From positions 3,632,001 through 3,696,000 of the forward strand of contig NZ_CP045508.1 of the NCBI RefSeq assembly GCF_013376475.1: a stretch of DNA of 64,000 nt, given 5' to 3'. Positions 23,534-32,936 of the stretch are shown piece after piece; within the stretch, counting starts at the first letter, position 1; each line of letters opens with the position of its first letter. The stretch is from Desulfolutivibrio sulfoxidireducens. Lineage in GTDB: Bacteria; Desulfobacterota; Desulfovibrionia; Desulfovibrionales; Desulfovibrionaceae. The position numbers were made by a program, and so were the translations under genes. Under the pieces are notes generated by a model that saw only the letters and a program-made list of their open reading frames with translations, was not told where the DNA came from and searched no databases.

Positions 23534-25522
23534 ATGGACAGTTATGCGCTTTTCGGGATGGTAGCGGCGCTTTTCCTCCTTCTCATTCCCTGTCTCGTCC
23601 AGGCCGGCACGGACGCCCCCGGCGGCGCCAAACCGGCCTCCGCCGCCACCAAGGCCGCCAACGAACGGGTCAGGGCCTTGCTCGATTTCGGCGACGCCCT
23701 GGATTTCGAGGAGGCCGCGCGCGGCTTCATCGCTCCGCTTCCGGACGGCGGGGTGATCAAAAACGCCGCAGGCGAAGCGGTCTGGGACATGTCGCGGTAT
23801 GCGTTCATCGAACAGTCGGAGACCGCGCCGCGGACCGTCAACCCGAGCCTGTGGCGGCAGTCCCGACTGGCCATGAAGGGCGGACTGTTTCGGGTCGTGG
23901 ACCGGCTCTATCAGGTGCGCAACGCCGACCTCTCCAACCTCACCATCATCGAGGGCGACACCGGCCTGATCGTGGTCGATCCGCTCATCTCGGTCGAAAC
24001 CGCCCGGGCCGCCCTGGAGCTCTATTATGCGCACAGGCCCAGGCGGCCGGTGGTCGCGGTGCTGTACTCCCACAGCCACGCCGACCACTACGGCGGCGTG
24101 CGCGGCGTGGTGGACGAGGCCGACGTCGCGTCCGGCAGGGTGAAGATCGTCGCCCCCGTGGGATTCATGGAAGCGGCGGTCACCGAGAACGTCCTGGCGG
24201 GCACGGCCATGGGGCGGCGCGCCATGTACATGTACGGCAACCTGCTTCCGGCCTCGCCCGAGGGGCAGGTCGGGTCGGGCCTGGGCATGACCCTCTCCTC
24301 GGGCACGATAACCATCATCCCGCCCACGGACCTCGTCACCCGCACCGGCCAGACCATGAATATCGACGGCGTGGAGTTCGAGTTCATGCTCGCACCGGAC
24401 ACCGAGGCGCCCGCCGAGATGCACTGGCTTTTGCCGCGGCTTCGGGCCGTGACCGCAGCCGAGAACTGCTGCCACGTCCTGCACAACATCTACACCCTGC
24501 GCGGGGCCAAGATCCGCGATCCCCTCTCGTGGTCCAAGCACCTCGACCAGACCATCACCCTGTGGGGCGACAATTCGGACGTCATGTACGGCATGCACCA
24601 CTGGCCGGTGTGGGGAAAGGACCGGGTCAACGAGATGCTGCGCATGGGGCGCGACGGCTACCGCTTCATCAACGACCAGACCCTGCGGCTGGCCAACCAG
24701 GGCTACGGACCGGAGGAGATCGCCGAGCGCATCGCCTTTCCCGAGTCCCTGGAGCGCCACTGGGCCATGCGCGGCTATTACGGAACCCTGCGCCACAACG
24801 CCAAGGGCGCCTACGTGAAGTATCTCGGCTGGTTCGACGGCAATCCCGCCAACCTCAACGGTCTCGTGCCTGTGGACGCGGCGAAAAAATACGTCGCGTA
24901 CATGGGCGGCGCCGATGCGGTCATGCGCAAGGCCAGAGAGGATTTCGACAGGGGGGAATACCGCTGGGTGGCCGAGGTCATGAACCGAGTGGTGTTCGCC
25001 GATCCCGGCAACATGCCCGCCCGCGAGCTGGCTGCGGACGCCCTGGAGCAGATGGGCTATCAGGCCGAGTCCGGCCCCTGGCGCAATTTCTACCTGACCG
25101 GGGCCTTGGAGCTGCGCCACGGGGTGAAGCCGCTTGTCGAAGGCAAGGAGCCCAACCTGGATTACGTGCGCAACCTGCCCCCGGACCTGCTTTTCGACGC
25201 CATGGCCGTGCGCCTGAACCCGGAGAAGGCCGCAGGCAAATGGTGTACGATCAATTTCGTCTTCACCGACAAAAACGAGCAGTACGCCCTGTCCCTGGAA
25301 AACTGCGCCCTCTCCCACCGGCCCAACGCCCAGGCCGCCGACGCGGACGCCACGTTGACCATGCCCCAGGAGATTTTCACCTACGTCCTGCTCGGAAAGG
25401 CCAGCCTGGACAAGGTGCTGGCGGGCAAAAAGGCCGTGCTCCAGGGCGATCCGGCCGCCCTGCCGAACCTTTTGGCCATGATGGACGACGTCGATCCCTG
25501 GTTCAACATCGTGACGCCCTGA
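23534..25522 (+). CDS. Secreted metallo-beta-lactamase-fold alkylsulfatase
   Basis: The 662-residue protein resembles SdsA1/BDS1-type linear alkylsulfatases, which hydrolyse alkyl sulfate esters such as dodecyl sulfate to an alcohol and sulfate. It has a signal peptide (MVAALFLLLIPCLVQAG), the zinc motif HSHADHYGG, later family segments (AENCCHVLHNIYTLRGAKIRDP) and a C-terminal SCP2-like lipid-binding domain. The ATG at 23534 was preferred because the signal peptide begins there. It stands alone 51 bp after the E1-like gene. It could supply sulfate from sulfate esters. Confidence 0.9.
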   Translation: MDSYALFGMVAALFLLLIPCLVQAGTDAPGGAKPASAATKAANERVRALLDFGDALDFEEAARGFIAPLPDGGVIKNAAGEAVWDMSRYAFIEQSETAPRTVNPSLWRQSRLAMKGGLFRVVDRLYQVRNADLSNLTIIEGDTGLIVVDPLISVETARAALELYYAHRPRRPVVAVLYSHSHADHYGGVRGVVDEADVASGRVKIVAPVGFMEAAVTENVLAGTAMGRRAMYMYGNLLPASPEGQVGSGLGMTLSSGTITIIPPTDLVTRTGQTMNIDGVEFEFMLAPDTEAPAEMHWLLPRLRAVTAAENCCHVLHNIYTLRGAKIRDPLSWSKHLDQTITLWGDNSDVMYGMHHWPVWGKDRVNEMLRMGRDGYRFINDQTLRLANQGYGPEEIAERIAFPESLERHWAMRGYYGTLRHNAKGAYVKYLGWFDGNPANLNGLVPVDAAKKYVAYMGGADAVMRKAREDFDRGEYRWVAEVMNRVVFADPGNMPARELAADALEQMGYQAESGPWRNFYLTGALELRHGVKPLVEGKEPNLDYVRNLPPDLLFDAMAVRLNPEKAAGKWCTINFVFTDKNEQYALSLENCALSHRPNAQAADADATLTMPQEIFTYVLLGKASLDKVLAGKKAVLQGDPAALPNLLAMMDDVDPWFNIVTP

Positions 25523-25669
25523 CGACGGCGGCGGCTGCGCCGCCAGAGGAAGGGACGAAACAGGGAGACGCGGATGTCGCGCCGCGCATCCTGGCGGGAG
25601 GGCCGCCGCGCGTGGCCGGGATGATGCGCGTGGCCGGCCTGCCGGACGTGCGCCTTGGGGCGGCGATTC

Positions 25670-26815
25670 TCACCGCCCCTCGATATACCCCTTAAGCCGT
25701 CTCAACCCCTCCGCGATATTCTCCAGCGAATTGGCGTAGGAAAACCGCAAATGCCCCTCGCCGCCCGGGCCGAAGTCGATACCCGGCGTGACCCCAAGAT
25801 GCGCCTTGTCCAAAATGTCATGCGCCAGGGCCAGCGAATCCGTGCCCAGGTGCGCCGCGTTCACCAGCACGTAAAAGGCCCCCGTGGGCTCCACCCGGAT
25901 CGTAAACCCAAGCTCCCGCAGGCCCTTGATCAGAAACCTGCGCCGCTGATCATACGTCCGGCGCATGCGCTCGATGTCCGGCCCGGCCTCGGTCAGGGCC
26001 GCGATCCCGGCCCACTGGGCCACGGACGAGGCGCAGATGAAAAAGTTTTGCTGCAGCTTTTGCAGGATGCACAGGTACTTCTCCGGCGCGATGAGATACC
26101 CCAGCCGAAACCCAGTCATGGCGTGCAGTTTGGAAAAGCCGTTTAAGACAAAGCAGTTGTCCGTGAATTCCAGGGCGCTGTGGGCTTTCCCCTCGTAGAC
26201 CAGGCCGTGGTAGATCTCGTCGGAGACAATCGCCGGCCCCCGCTCCCCGATCTCGCAGATGCGCCGCAGGGCCTGCTCGCCAAGCACGGTCCCGGCCGGG
26301 TTGGACGGCGAATTGACCAGGATGGCCCGGGTCTTGTCGTTGACCCGCGCCGCCAGCTTGTCCGGATTGAACTGGAAGCCGTCCTCCTCGGCCACCCGGA
26401 TGTAGGCCGGACTTGCGCCGGTGAAGCGGATGAAGTTGGGATAGCAGGCATAGCCCGGGTCCGAGAGCAGGATGTCGTCGCCGGGCCGGGCATAGGCCGC
26501 GAAGAGAAGAAACAGGGCCGCCGAGGTGCCTCCGGTGACCACGATGTTTCTCGGCTTCACGGTCACGCCGTATTCCTCGGCGTAGTGGCGGCAGATGGCC
26601 TCGCGCAGTTCGATCAGGCCCAGGCTGTGGCTGTAGTGGGTCTTGCCGTCGCGGATGGCCCGGCAGGCGGCCTCCTTGACGCAGTCCGGGGTGTCGAAGT
26701 CGGGCTCGCCGATCTCCAGATGGATGATGTGATGTCCCTGGCGTTCCAGGCCCTGGGCCTTCTCCAGGATGTCCATGACCAGAAAGGAGGTGATGTCCTT
26801 GCAGGCGGGATTCAT
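25670..26815 (-). CDS. PLP-dependent aminotransferase, class I/II
   Basis: This 381-residue fold-type I aminotransferase has the LEIGEPDFDTP N-terminal motif, the GGTSAALFLLF segment, NSPSNPAGTVL, SDEIYHGLVYEG and the PLP lysine in LNGFSKLHAMTGFRLGY, with a C-terminal LRFSYANS arginine motif. It is close to aspartate/aromatic aminotransferases; the amino-acid substrate cannot be fixed. The ATG at 26815 overlaps the stop of the dynamin-like gene (ATGA), so translation is coupled. Confidence 0.9.
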   Translation of the reverse strand: MNPACKDITSFLVMDILEKAQGLERQGHHIIHLEIGEPDFDTPDCVKEAACRAIRDGKTHYSHSLGLIELREAICRHYAEEYGVTVKPRNIVVTGGTSAALFLLFAAYARPGDDILLSDPGYACYPNFIRFTGASPAYIRVAEEDGFQFNPDKLAARVNDKTRAILVNSPSNPAGTVLGEQALRRICEIGERGPAIVSDEIYHGLVYEGKAHSALEFTDNCFVLNGFSKLHAMTGFRLGYLIAPEKYLCILQKLQQNFFICASSVAQWAGIAALTEAGPDIERMRRTYDQRRRFLIKGLRELGFTIRVEPTGAFYVLVNAAHLGTDSLALAHDILDKAHLGVTPGIDFGPGGEGHLRFSYANSLENIAEGLRRLKGYIEGR

Positions 26816-28275
26816 GAGGTGCTGCCACATTCCGTTTGGTTGGAGGTTTGGGGGGAGTCCGGCCGCGCCCCGGAGGGATGGGCGTAGCGGTCGTTTAGGG
26901 CCTGCACCAGGGCCTCGGCCCCGGCCACGGCCTCCCGGATGCGCCGGCGCGAGGCCTGGCCCCAGCCGGCCGGCTCCGGCGGAAATATGCTGCGCCACCA
27001 GACCGTGTTCCTGTCCAGGGCCCGCTCCAGGGCCTCGCGCATGGCGCCCGGCGGATGCTCGCGCGCCAGGGCCTTGCGCGTGCGGTCCTCGGCCAGGGCT
27101 CGGGCCTTGGCGTGCACGAACCCGGCCCCGGCCGCGACCAGGGCCGCAAACGCAAGAACGCGCCAGGTCGCGTCGAACACCCAGGAAAGCCAGCCGGGCA
27201 GGAACCGGCCCTCGGCCGGAAGCCCGGCCAGCACGTACGCCGCGACGCATACCGCCAGGGCGAGCCCGAAAAAAAGGGCGTCGAAGCGAAGCGTGGTCCG
27301 CCGCCACCGGGCGCACAGCTCGCGGATGCGCGGCACGAATCCGTCCTCGATCTCCCGGGCCATCTTCTCCAGCGTGCCCACGATCCGGTACGAGCGCTCC
27401 ACCCGGACCTGGGCCATGCGGCCGTGGATCTCGGCCAGGTCCTTGTCCCGTTTGCTCTCGAAGCGCCGGCAAAGGGCCTCGTCGGCGATGGGCAGGGCCG
27501 CCTCGGGGCTGTAGATGCGGTAGAACTTCCCGGCCGTCAGCCCGTGCTGGGCCAAGGCCCGCTGCCAGGCCCCGACGACCTCCTCGGGGCTGTCCTCCCG
27601 GGCGGTCACGTCCATGCGGTTTAAGATGTACAGGAACTTGCTCGAATCCTTGCGATTCACGGTCCCGGCCACCAGGTGATGCAGGGTGTCGCGCATGGCC
27701 CCGGGCTCGGGGCGGTTGGCGTCGAAAAGGACCAGGACCAGGTCCGAGAGGTCCATGATGTAGTCGGTGATGCGGAGCGTGGCCGTGCGTTGGGCATCGG
27801 CGTCGAAGCCCGGGGAGTCGATGAGGATAAGCCCCTTGACCCGCTCGCTTGGGCAGGTCTTGAGCTTGAGGTAGGCGTCGATGCGCCCGCCCTCCCCGGC
27901 CTCCACCTTTTCCAGCTCCTGGCTCATCTTATAGAAGGGGAAACGCAGGTCCGCGTCCAGGGCCACGCCCGGCAGGACCCGGGCCTCGGGTTCCCCGGTG
28001 AAGCAGATGACCGTGAAGGTGTCGTCCACGGCGTGGGTGCCGGTCTGTTGCAGGGGTTGGCCCAGGTAATTGTTGATGAACGTGGATTTTCCAGCGGAAA
28101 AGGGACCCAGCACGGCAATAAGCGGCCACCAGGCGATGCGCTGGGCGAACGAGCCGCCCTTGGGCAAAATCCCGAGCCGCCCGCCCACCCGGTCGAGTTT
28201 GGCGAAGGCGGCCACGGCGTCCACCAAAAGGGGGTTTTCCCGACGCAACTGCTCTTTAAGGCTTGAAAGGTCCAT
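26812..28275 (-). CDS. Dynamin-like membrane GTPase
   Basis: The 487-residue protein has a dynamin-type GTPase domain with G1 GPFSAGKST, a G2 threonine region (VDDTFTVICF), G3 DSPGFDADAQ and G4 NRMD. After about residue 330 come two hydrophobic spans (LFFGLALAVCVAAYVLAG and WRVLAFAALVAAGAGFV), then a helical, charged tail. Bacterial dynamin-like proteins remodel or protect membranes. The gene overlaps the aminotransferase that follows. Confidence 0.82.
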   Translation of the reverse strand: MDLSSLKEQLRRENPLLVDAVAAFAKLDRVGGRLGILPKGGSFAQRIAWWPLIAVLGPFSAGKSTFINNYLGQPLQQTGTHAVDDTFTVICFTGEPEARVLPGVALDADLRFPFYKMSQELEKVEAGEGGRIDAYLKLKTCPSERVKGLILIDSPGFDADAQRTATLRITDYIMDLSDLVLVLFDANRPEPGAMRDTLHHLVAGTVNRKDSSKFLYILNRMDVTAREDSPEEVVGAWQRALAQHGLTAGKFYRIYSPEAALPIADEALCRRFESKRDKDLAEIHGRMAQVRVERSYRIVGTLEKMAREIEDGFVPRIRELCARWRRTTLRFDALFFGLALAVCVAAYVLAGLPAEGRFLPGWLSWVFDATWRVLAFAALVAAGAGFVHAKARALAEDRTRKALAREHPPGAMREALERALDRNTVWWRSIFPPEPAGWGQASRRRIREAVAGAEALVQALNDRYAHPSGARPDSPQTSNQTECGSTS

Positions 28276-28365
28276 GCCGTCTCCGTGGTTTTTTCCGGAC
28301 TACCGCATCCCCGGACAAAAATCGAGCCGGGTGTTCCCCGGCCCCCGGGTCTCGGCCCCATGCCG

Positions 28366-28394
28366 TTGACTCGGTTCAAACTGATGGTTAGAAA
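28366..28394 (+). promoter_or_regulatory. Candidate promoter of the RelE/XRE module
   Basis: TTGACT and TAGAAA are separated by 17 bases (five and four of six consensus matches). The -10 ends six bases before the ATG at 28401, which predicts a leaderless toxin message. Confidence 0.45.
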
Positions 28395-28400
28395 TTGGTT

Positions 28401-28655
28401 ATGTATGCGCTCCGCTTTTCCATGGCCGCGATCAAGGCCTTGAAAAAGGCCCCGGACGACGTAGCCGGGCGCATCCGGTCCAGACTCGATGAACTCGCCA
28501 AAGACCCCTTCGCGGCCCCAGGCGTCAAGAAGCTGACTGGGCATCCGGGCTACCGGCTTCGTGTCGGGGACTGGAGGGTTTTGTACCTGATCGAAAAAGG
28601 GGAGCTGGTCATCCATGTGGTGGAGCTCGGCCAGCGCAAGGAGGTCTCCCGATGA
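28401..28655 (+). CDS. RelE/ParE-superfamily toxin
   Basis: The 84-residue basic protein has the RelE/ParE fold pattern: an N-terminal strand YALRFSMAAIKALKKAP, a helix-rich middle (IRSRLDELAKDPF), GVKKLTGHPGYRLRVGDWRVLYLI and a final strand VIHVVELGQRKEV. Such toxins cut ribosome-bound mRNA or poison gyrase; the subtype cannot be set. The stop overlaps the antitoxin start by 4 bp. Toxin-first order with an XRE antitoxin is the HigBA-like arrangement. Confidence 0.9.
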   Translation: MYALRFSMAAIKALKKAPDDVAGRIRSRLDELAKDPFAAPGVKKLTGHPGYRLRVGDWRVLYLIEKGELVIHVVELGQRKEVSR

Positions 28656-29023
28656 GCGTGCATATCCTGGAACGCGACGGCCGTCCCGCCTTCGCCGTCC
28701 TGCCCATCGAGGAATACGAACGGCTTGTGGCGGCCCTGGAGGACGCCCGCGACGCGGCCGTCATCGAGGCCTTCCACAAATCCCTGATCTCCGGCGAGGT
28801 GGAAACCATTCCGGCCGAGGTCGTAAACCGCCTGCTTGGCGGGGAGAACCCGGTGAAGGTGCTGCGCGCCCACCGGGGGCTGACCCTGCAACAGGTGGCC
28901 GAGGCCTGTGGGGTGACCAACTCCCACATCTCCCAGATCGAGCGGGGCAAACGGTCCATGTCGGCCGGGCTGCTCAAGAGGATGGCCGCCGCCCTCGGGG
29001 TCGACGCGGAGCTTTTGCTCTAG
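28652..29023 (+). CDS. Antitoxin: Phd-like N-terminus fused to an XRE helix-turn-helix
   Basis: The 123-residue protein begins with a Phd/YefM-like segment (RPAFAVLPIEEYERLVAALED), has a linker, then a helix-turn-helix domain of the XRE type (VLRAHRGLTLQQVAEACGVTNSHISQIERGKR). The second part probably binds the module's own promoter, and the first may neutralise the toxin. It is encoded just after the toxin, whose stop overlaps its ATG. No repeat flanks this module, unlike the two other transferred units in the window. Confidence 0.88.
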   Translation: MSVHILERDGRPAFAVLPIEEYERLVAALEDARDAAVIEAFHKSLISGEVETIPAEVVNRLLGGENPVKVLRAHRGLTLQQVAEACGVTNSHISQIERGKRSMSAGLLKRMAAALGVDAELLL

Positions 29024-29208
29024 CGCGTCCAACGCCGATGAGCGGGAACGCCGCACAGCGAGGACGGCGCGACTGCGCAAGGCCCGCAGGCCATTTTCGA
29101 GCACGACATGATCGGCCGCCCCGGTTCCCGCTGCCGCCGCCTTGTCTTCTCCCCCGCCCTGGGATATCTTGCCGACGATACGAAGAAACCCCTTCCCCGG
29201 ACGCCTCC

Positions 29209-31773
29209 ATGCGCACCCCCGGTTACAGGTATGTCCTGACGATCCCGGCCATCTACCTGCTGGCGGCCGGGGCCTGGATCCTGTTCTCGGACATGGCCGT
29301 CACGGCCCTTTTCCCGGATCCTGAGACCGCCGCATCCATGCAGACGTACAAGGGCTGGTTTTTCGTCGCGGCCACGACGCTGCTTCTCTACGCCCTGCTG
29401 CGCCGGGTGGCCGCCCGGCAGCAGGCCGATCTGGCGGGCCTGGACGCGGCCAAACGGGAAGTGACGGCCGCGGGCGACAGGCTGGCCTCGGTGATCCGCG
29501 CCTCCCCCCTGGCCATTTTCATCCTGGACCGGCAGGGCCGGGTGACCCTGTGGAGCCCGGCGGCCGAGCGGCTTTTCGGCTGGAGCGAGGCCGAGGTCCT
29601 GGGCCGGGTGCTGCCCACGGTTCCGGCCTCGATGCGGGCCGAGTTCGAGACCGGCCTGACCCGGGCCTTTTCCGGAGAGCCCATTTCCGGGCTGGAGGCG
29701 GCCCGCATGCGCCGTGACGGGTCCATGGTGGAGATCAGCCTGAACACCGCCCCGCTATTCGACGGCGCAAGCGGGGTCGCGGCCATCCTGGTCATGGCCT
29801 CCGACGTCAGCGCGGCCCGGGGCATGGCCCGGGAGCGCGATCTTTTCTTCAATAATTCCATAGATCTGCTCTGTGTCACGGATTTCGCCGGCATCCTGCA
29901 GCAGGCCAATCCGGCCTGGACCCACACCCTGGGCTATCCCCCGGAGGAACTCGCCGGCCGGCCGTGGATCGAGTTCGTCCACCCGGACGACGTCACCGCC
30001 ACCATCGCCATGGGTGAGCGCCTGGTCGAAGGCTCGTCCGTGCGCAACTTCGAGGTCCGCCTCCATCGCAAGGACGGCGCGTCCAGGTGGCTGTCCTTCA
30101 CCTCCCACCCCATCCCCGAGGAGCAACGGATCTTCTCCGTGGCCCGGGACATAAGCGACCGCAAGCAGGCCGAGGAGGAGCTGCTCAAACGCCGCCGGTT
30201 CGTGGAGACGGTCCTGCGCAACATACCCATAGGGGTGTGCGTGCGGACCCTGGACACGGGGCGGGCCACGTTCCACAATCCCCGCTATACCGATATCCTG
30301 GGCTGGCCCCTGGACACGCTCATCACTCCGGAAGGCTCCTTCGAGCGCCTGTTTCCCGACCCGGACATCCGCGCGCTGCACGCCACACGCATGGCCGCCG
30401 ACATCCAAAGCGGCGATCCCGCCCGCATGTTCTGGAAGGACGTCCCCATCGTCACCGCGCGGGGGGAACGCCGCCACGTGACCATGGCCAGCTTCCCGGT
30501 CCCGGATCAGAACGTCCTGGTGACCACGGTCCAGGACACCACCTTCCGCAAGGTTGCCGAGACCACCCTGGCCCAGGCCAAAAAGGAGGCCGAACAGGCC
30601 AACCAGGCCAAGACCCAGTTTTTGGCCAACATGAGCCACGAACTGCGCACCCCCCTCAACGCCATCTTCGGCATGGCCCAACTGGCCCAGCACGAGACCT
30701 TGAGCACCGAACAGGCCGAATGCTGGGACATCACCTTCCAGTCGGCCAAACGGCTCCTGGCCATCGTGGACAACCTGCTGGAACTGGCCAATCTCGAATC
30801 CGGGGCCGTGCAAATGGCGGTCAAGGAATTCGACGTCCGCGCGCTCATCGACTCCCTGTGCCGGACTCACGCGGTCCAGGCCCGGCTCAAGGGACTCTCC
30901 TTCTCGTGCGTGGTCGAGGACGACGTGGCCCATATCCTTCTGGGCGACCCCTTCCGTCTGCGCCAGATCCTGCTCAATCTGCTGTCCAACTCCATCCGCT
31001 TCACCTCGCGCGGGATCATCGAACTGCGGGTGTCGCGCTACCAGGAACCGCCGGAAGGACCGCGCCGGGTCTTTGTGGAGCCGGGATTTTCCGGGGAATG
31101 CCTGCTCTTCCAGGTCACGGACTCGGGCATCGGCATTCCCAGGGACAAGCAGGACGCCATCTTCGACAGTTTCTCCCTGGCCGAGGAATACCTGACCAAG
31201 AAATACGGCGGCACGGGCCTGGGGCTTAGCATCGCCAAGCAACTGGCCGAGCTTCTGGGCGGGACCGTGTGGGTGCAGAGCGAACCCGGCCAGGGCAGCG
31301 TCTTCTCCTTCACCGCCGCCTTCTGGCTGCCCGCGCGCCTGGCGGAAACGCCCCTGGACGATCTTGCCTCGCCCCTGCCGCCTCGTTCCCTGCGCGTGCT
31401 CCTGGCCGAGGACGAGGAGAGCAACCGCATAAGCGCCGGGACCATGCTGCGCCGCCACGGCCACACCGTCACCTCCGTCGGAAACGGCCAGGAGGCCCTG
31501 CGCGCCCTGTCCGCCGCCCCCTACGACGTGGTGCTCATGGACATCCAGATGCCGGTCATGGACGGCCTGGCCGCCACCCGGCACATCCGGGGAGGCGAGA
31601 TACCCGGCGGCGTCAAGACCATCCCGATCATCGCCCTGACCGCCTACGCCATGGAGGCCGACCGGGAGCGGTTTCTCTCCGCCGGCATGGACGATTTCGT
31701 GGCCAAACCCTTCGAAATGCGGACCCTGCTGGACACCGTGGACCGGGTCATGGCCCGCAAGCGGCTTAACTGA
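29209..31773 (+). CDS. Hybrid sensor histidine kinase with three PAS domains
   Basis: The 854-residue protein has two N-terminal membrane helices, three PAS/PAC units (about 100-210, 220-330 and 340-460), a HisKA domain with H-box FLANMSHELRTPLNAI, an ATPase domain with DSGIGI and GGTGLGLSIAK, and a C-terminal receiver with the DVVLMDIQMPVMDG phospho-acceptor motif. PAS domains may bind a ligand, flavin or haem; nothing in the sequence says which. A histidine phosphotransfer domain is absent, so a separate one is needed for a full phosphorelay. The ribosome-binding site is weak. Confidence 0.92.
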   Translation: MRTPGYRYVLTIPAIYLLAAGAWILFSDMAVTALFPDPETAASMQTYKGWFFVAATTLLLYALLRRVAARQQADLAGLDAAKREVTAAGDRLASVIRASPLAIFILDRQGRVTLWSPAAERLFGWSEAEVLGRVLPTVPASMRAEFETGLTRAFSGEPISGLEAARMRRDGSMVEISLNTAPLFDGASGVAAILVMASDVSAARGMARERDLFFNNSIDLLCVTDFAGILQQANPAWTHTLGYPPEELAGRPWIEFVHPDDVTATIAMGERLVEGSSVRNFEVRLHRKDGASRWLSFTSHPIPEEQRIFSVARDISDRKQAEEELLKRRRFVETVLRNIPIGVCVRTLDTGRATFHNPRYTDILGWPLDTLITPEGSFERLFPDPDIRALHATRMAADIQSGDPARMFWKDVPIVTARGERRHVTMASFPVPDQNVLVTTVQDTTFRKVAETTLAQAKKEAEQANQAKTQFLANMSHELRTPLNAIFGMAQLAQHETLSTEQAECWDITFQSAKRLLAIVDNLLELANLESGAVQMAVKEFDVRALIDSLCRTHAVQARLKGLSFSCVVEDDVAHILLGDPFRLRQILLNLLSNSIRFTSRGIIELRVSRYQEPPEGPRRVFVEPGFSGECLLFQVTDSGIGIPRDKQDAIFDSFSLAEEYLTKKYGGTGLGLSIAKQLAELLGGTVWVQSEPGQGSVFSFTAAFWLPARLAETPLDDLASPLPPRSLRVLLAEDEESNRISAGTMLRRHGHTVTSVGNGQEALRALSAAPYDVVLMDIQMPVMDGLAATRHIRGGEIPGGVKTIPIIALTAYAMEADRERFLSAGMDDFVAKPFEMRTLLDTVDRVMARKRLN

Positions 31774-31957
31774 CGCCCCGTGCGGAAAGCGGGCGGCCCC
31801 CCCGCGCCCGACTTTGAAACCCTGGCCGGACGTGCTAAAAGCCTGCCGTCACGACCTTCACGACCCGGAAGGCCCGCTGGTCGCGAAGCGGCCGTGACTG
31901 CCGCACAAGCCTTTGGCCGCCGCGTTGCGCCAAAAATCCACGTCGCGAGGGAATGCC

Positions 31958-32536
31958 ATGCACGAGGAAAGCCTCAACCGGGTCATCCGGGACTATCTGA
32001 CCGGCGAGGACGTGGAGGAGACCTCCTACGAGGAGTTCCGCCAGGCCCTGGCAAGGCTTCTGGTGGAGGAGCGCGGTTTCCCCAAGGATCGGCTGTGCGC
32101 CAAGGTGGGGGTATGCTTTCCGGTGGACGGCCGGGACTACACCCGCATGGTGGACCTGGCGGCCTTTTCCGAAGACGGGGCCCCGCTTCTGGTGGTCATT
32201 TTTTGTTCCGGGGAACCCGGCTCCTACATCCGCGAGACCCTGGCCGCCTCGCGACTCTTTCCCGGCGGTCCGGCGCCCCTGGCCCTGATCACGGACACCC
32301 GGGAGGCCCTGCTCCTTCGCGTGGCCGACGGCCACATCCTGGCCCGGGGCGGCATGCGGGTCATCCCCTTCCACGACGACATGCCGGCCCTGGTCGCGGC
32401 CTCGCCCGCCCCCCCCGTGTCCGAAGCCGCCCTTGAACGCGAGCGGCGCATCCTTTTCGCCTACAGCGAATTTCTCTCCGGCGGTTGCTGCGCCGGGGCC
32501 TGCCGACCCACAGCCAAAACAAATCCGGGCGACTGA
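31958..32536 (+). CDS. HsdR N-terminal-like (type I restriction R-type) domain protein
   Basis: The 192-residue protein resembles the stand-alone HsdR N-terminal domain family, with the pattern FRQALARLLVEERGFPKDRL, then VDLAAFSEDGAPLLVVIFCSGEPG and alternating strands. In restriction enzymes this nuclease-like fold carries D/E-x-K residues. Here the equivalent acidic and lysine positions are partly replaced (the segment ends in FCSG rather than ECK), so nuclease activity is doubtful. The last 20 residues are cysteine-rich (GGCCAGAC). GCGAGGG precedes the ATG. Confidence 0.6.
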   Translation: MHEESLNRVIRDYLTGEDVEETSYEEFRQALARLLVEERGFPKDRLCAKVGVCFPVDGRDYTRMVDLAAFSEDGAPLLVVIFCSGEPGSYIRETLAASRLFPGGPAPLALITDTREALLLRVADGHILARGGMRVIPFHDDMPALVAASPAPPVSEAALERERRILFAYSEFLSGGCCAGACRPTAKTNPGD

Positions 32537-32739
32537 CCGGGCACGGCTGTGAAAAAAGGCGGGACTCCGCCTCCTGGCGCCCGGTCGCGGGCCTGGCGGG
32601 AGGAATCCGCATCCCGCCAACCAGCGTCCCGCCGTGGCTCGCCGTGCGGGATGCCCCTTGCCATGTCCGGCGACGGTGTTACTTCTTTCCCCGTCGGGTG
32701 CCGCGACGGGGTCCGCGCACCGGCAAGGAGGATGCGACG

Positions 32740-32901
32740 ATGTGGGAGAAACTTCTCGTTGTGGCCATCGTGCTGGCCGCCGTGGTGTACACGGTGCGCC
32801 GCATGATCCGGTCCGGGAAGACGTCCTCGTGCGGCTGCGGATGCTCGTCGTGCGGGGCGTCTCCGTCGCGGAAGGACAAATGCGGTTCGCGGGACGGCTA
32901 G
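32740..32901 (+). CDS. FeoB-associated Cys-rich membrane protein family member
   Basis: The 53-residue protein has one N-terminal membrane span (LLVVAIVLAAVVYTVRRM) followed by a cysteine cluster (SSCGCGCSSCGAS) typical of the small FeoB-associated Cys-rich family. AAGGAGGATGCGACG makes a very strong ribosome-binding site. No FeoA or FeoB gene lies near it in this window. The cluster could bind iron or another metal at the membrane. A plus-strand terminator follows. Confidence 0.8.
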   Translation: MWEKLLVVAIVLAAVVYTVRRMIRSGKTSSCGCGCSSCGASPSRKDKCGSRDG

Positions 32902-32936
32902 GCTAGGGGCCACGACGCGCGACCTTTTTTTTCCCG

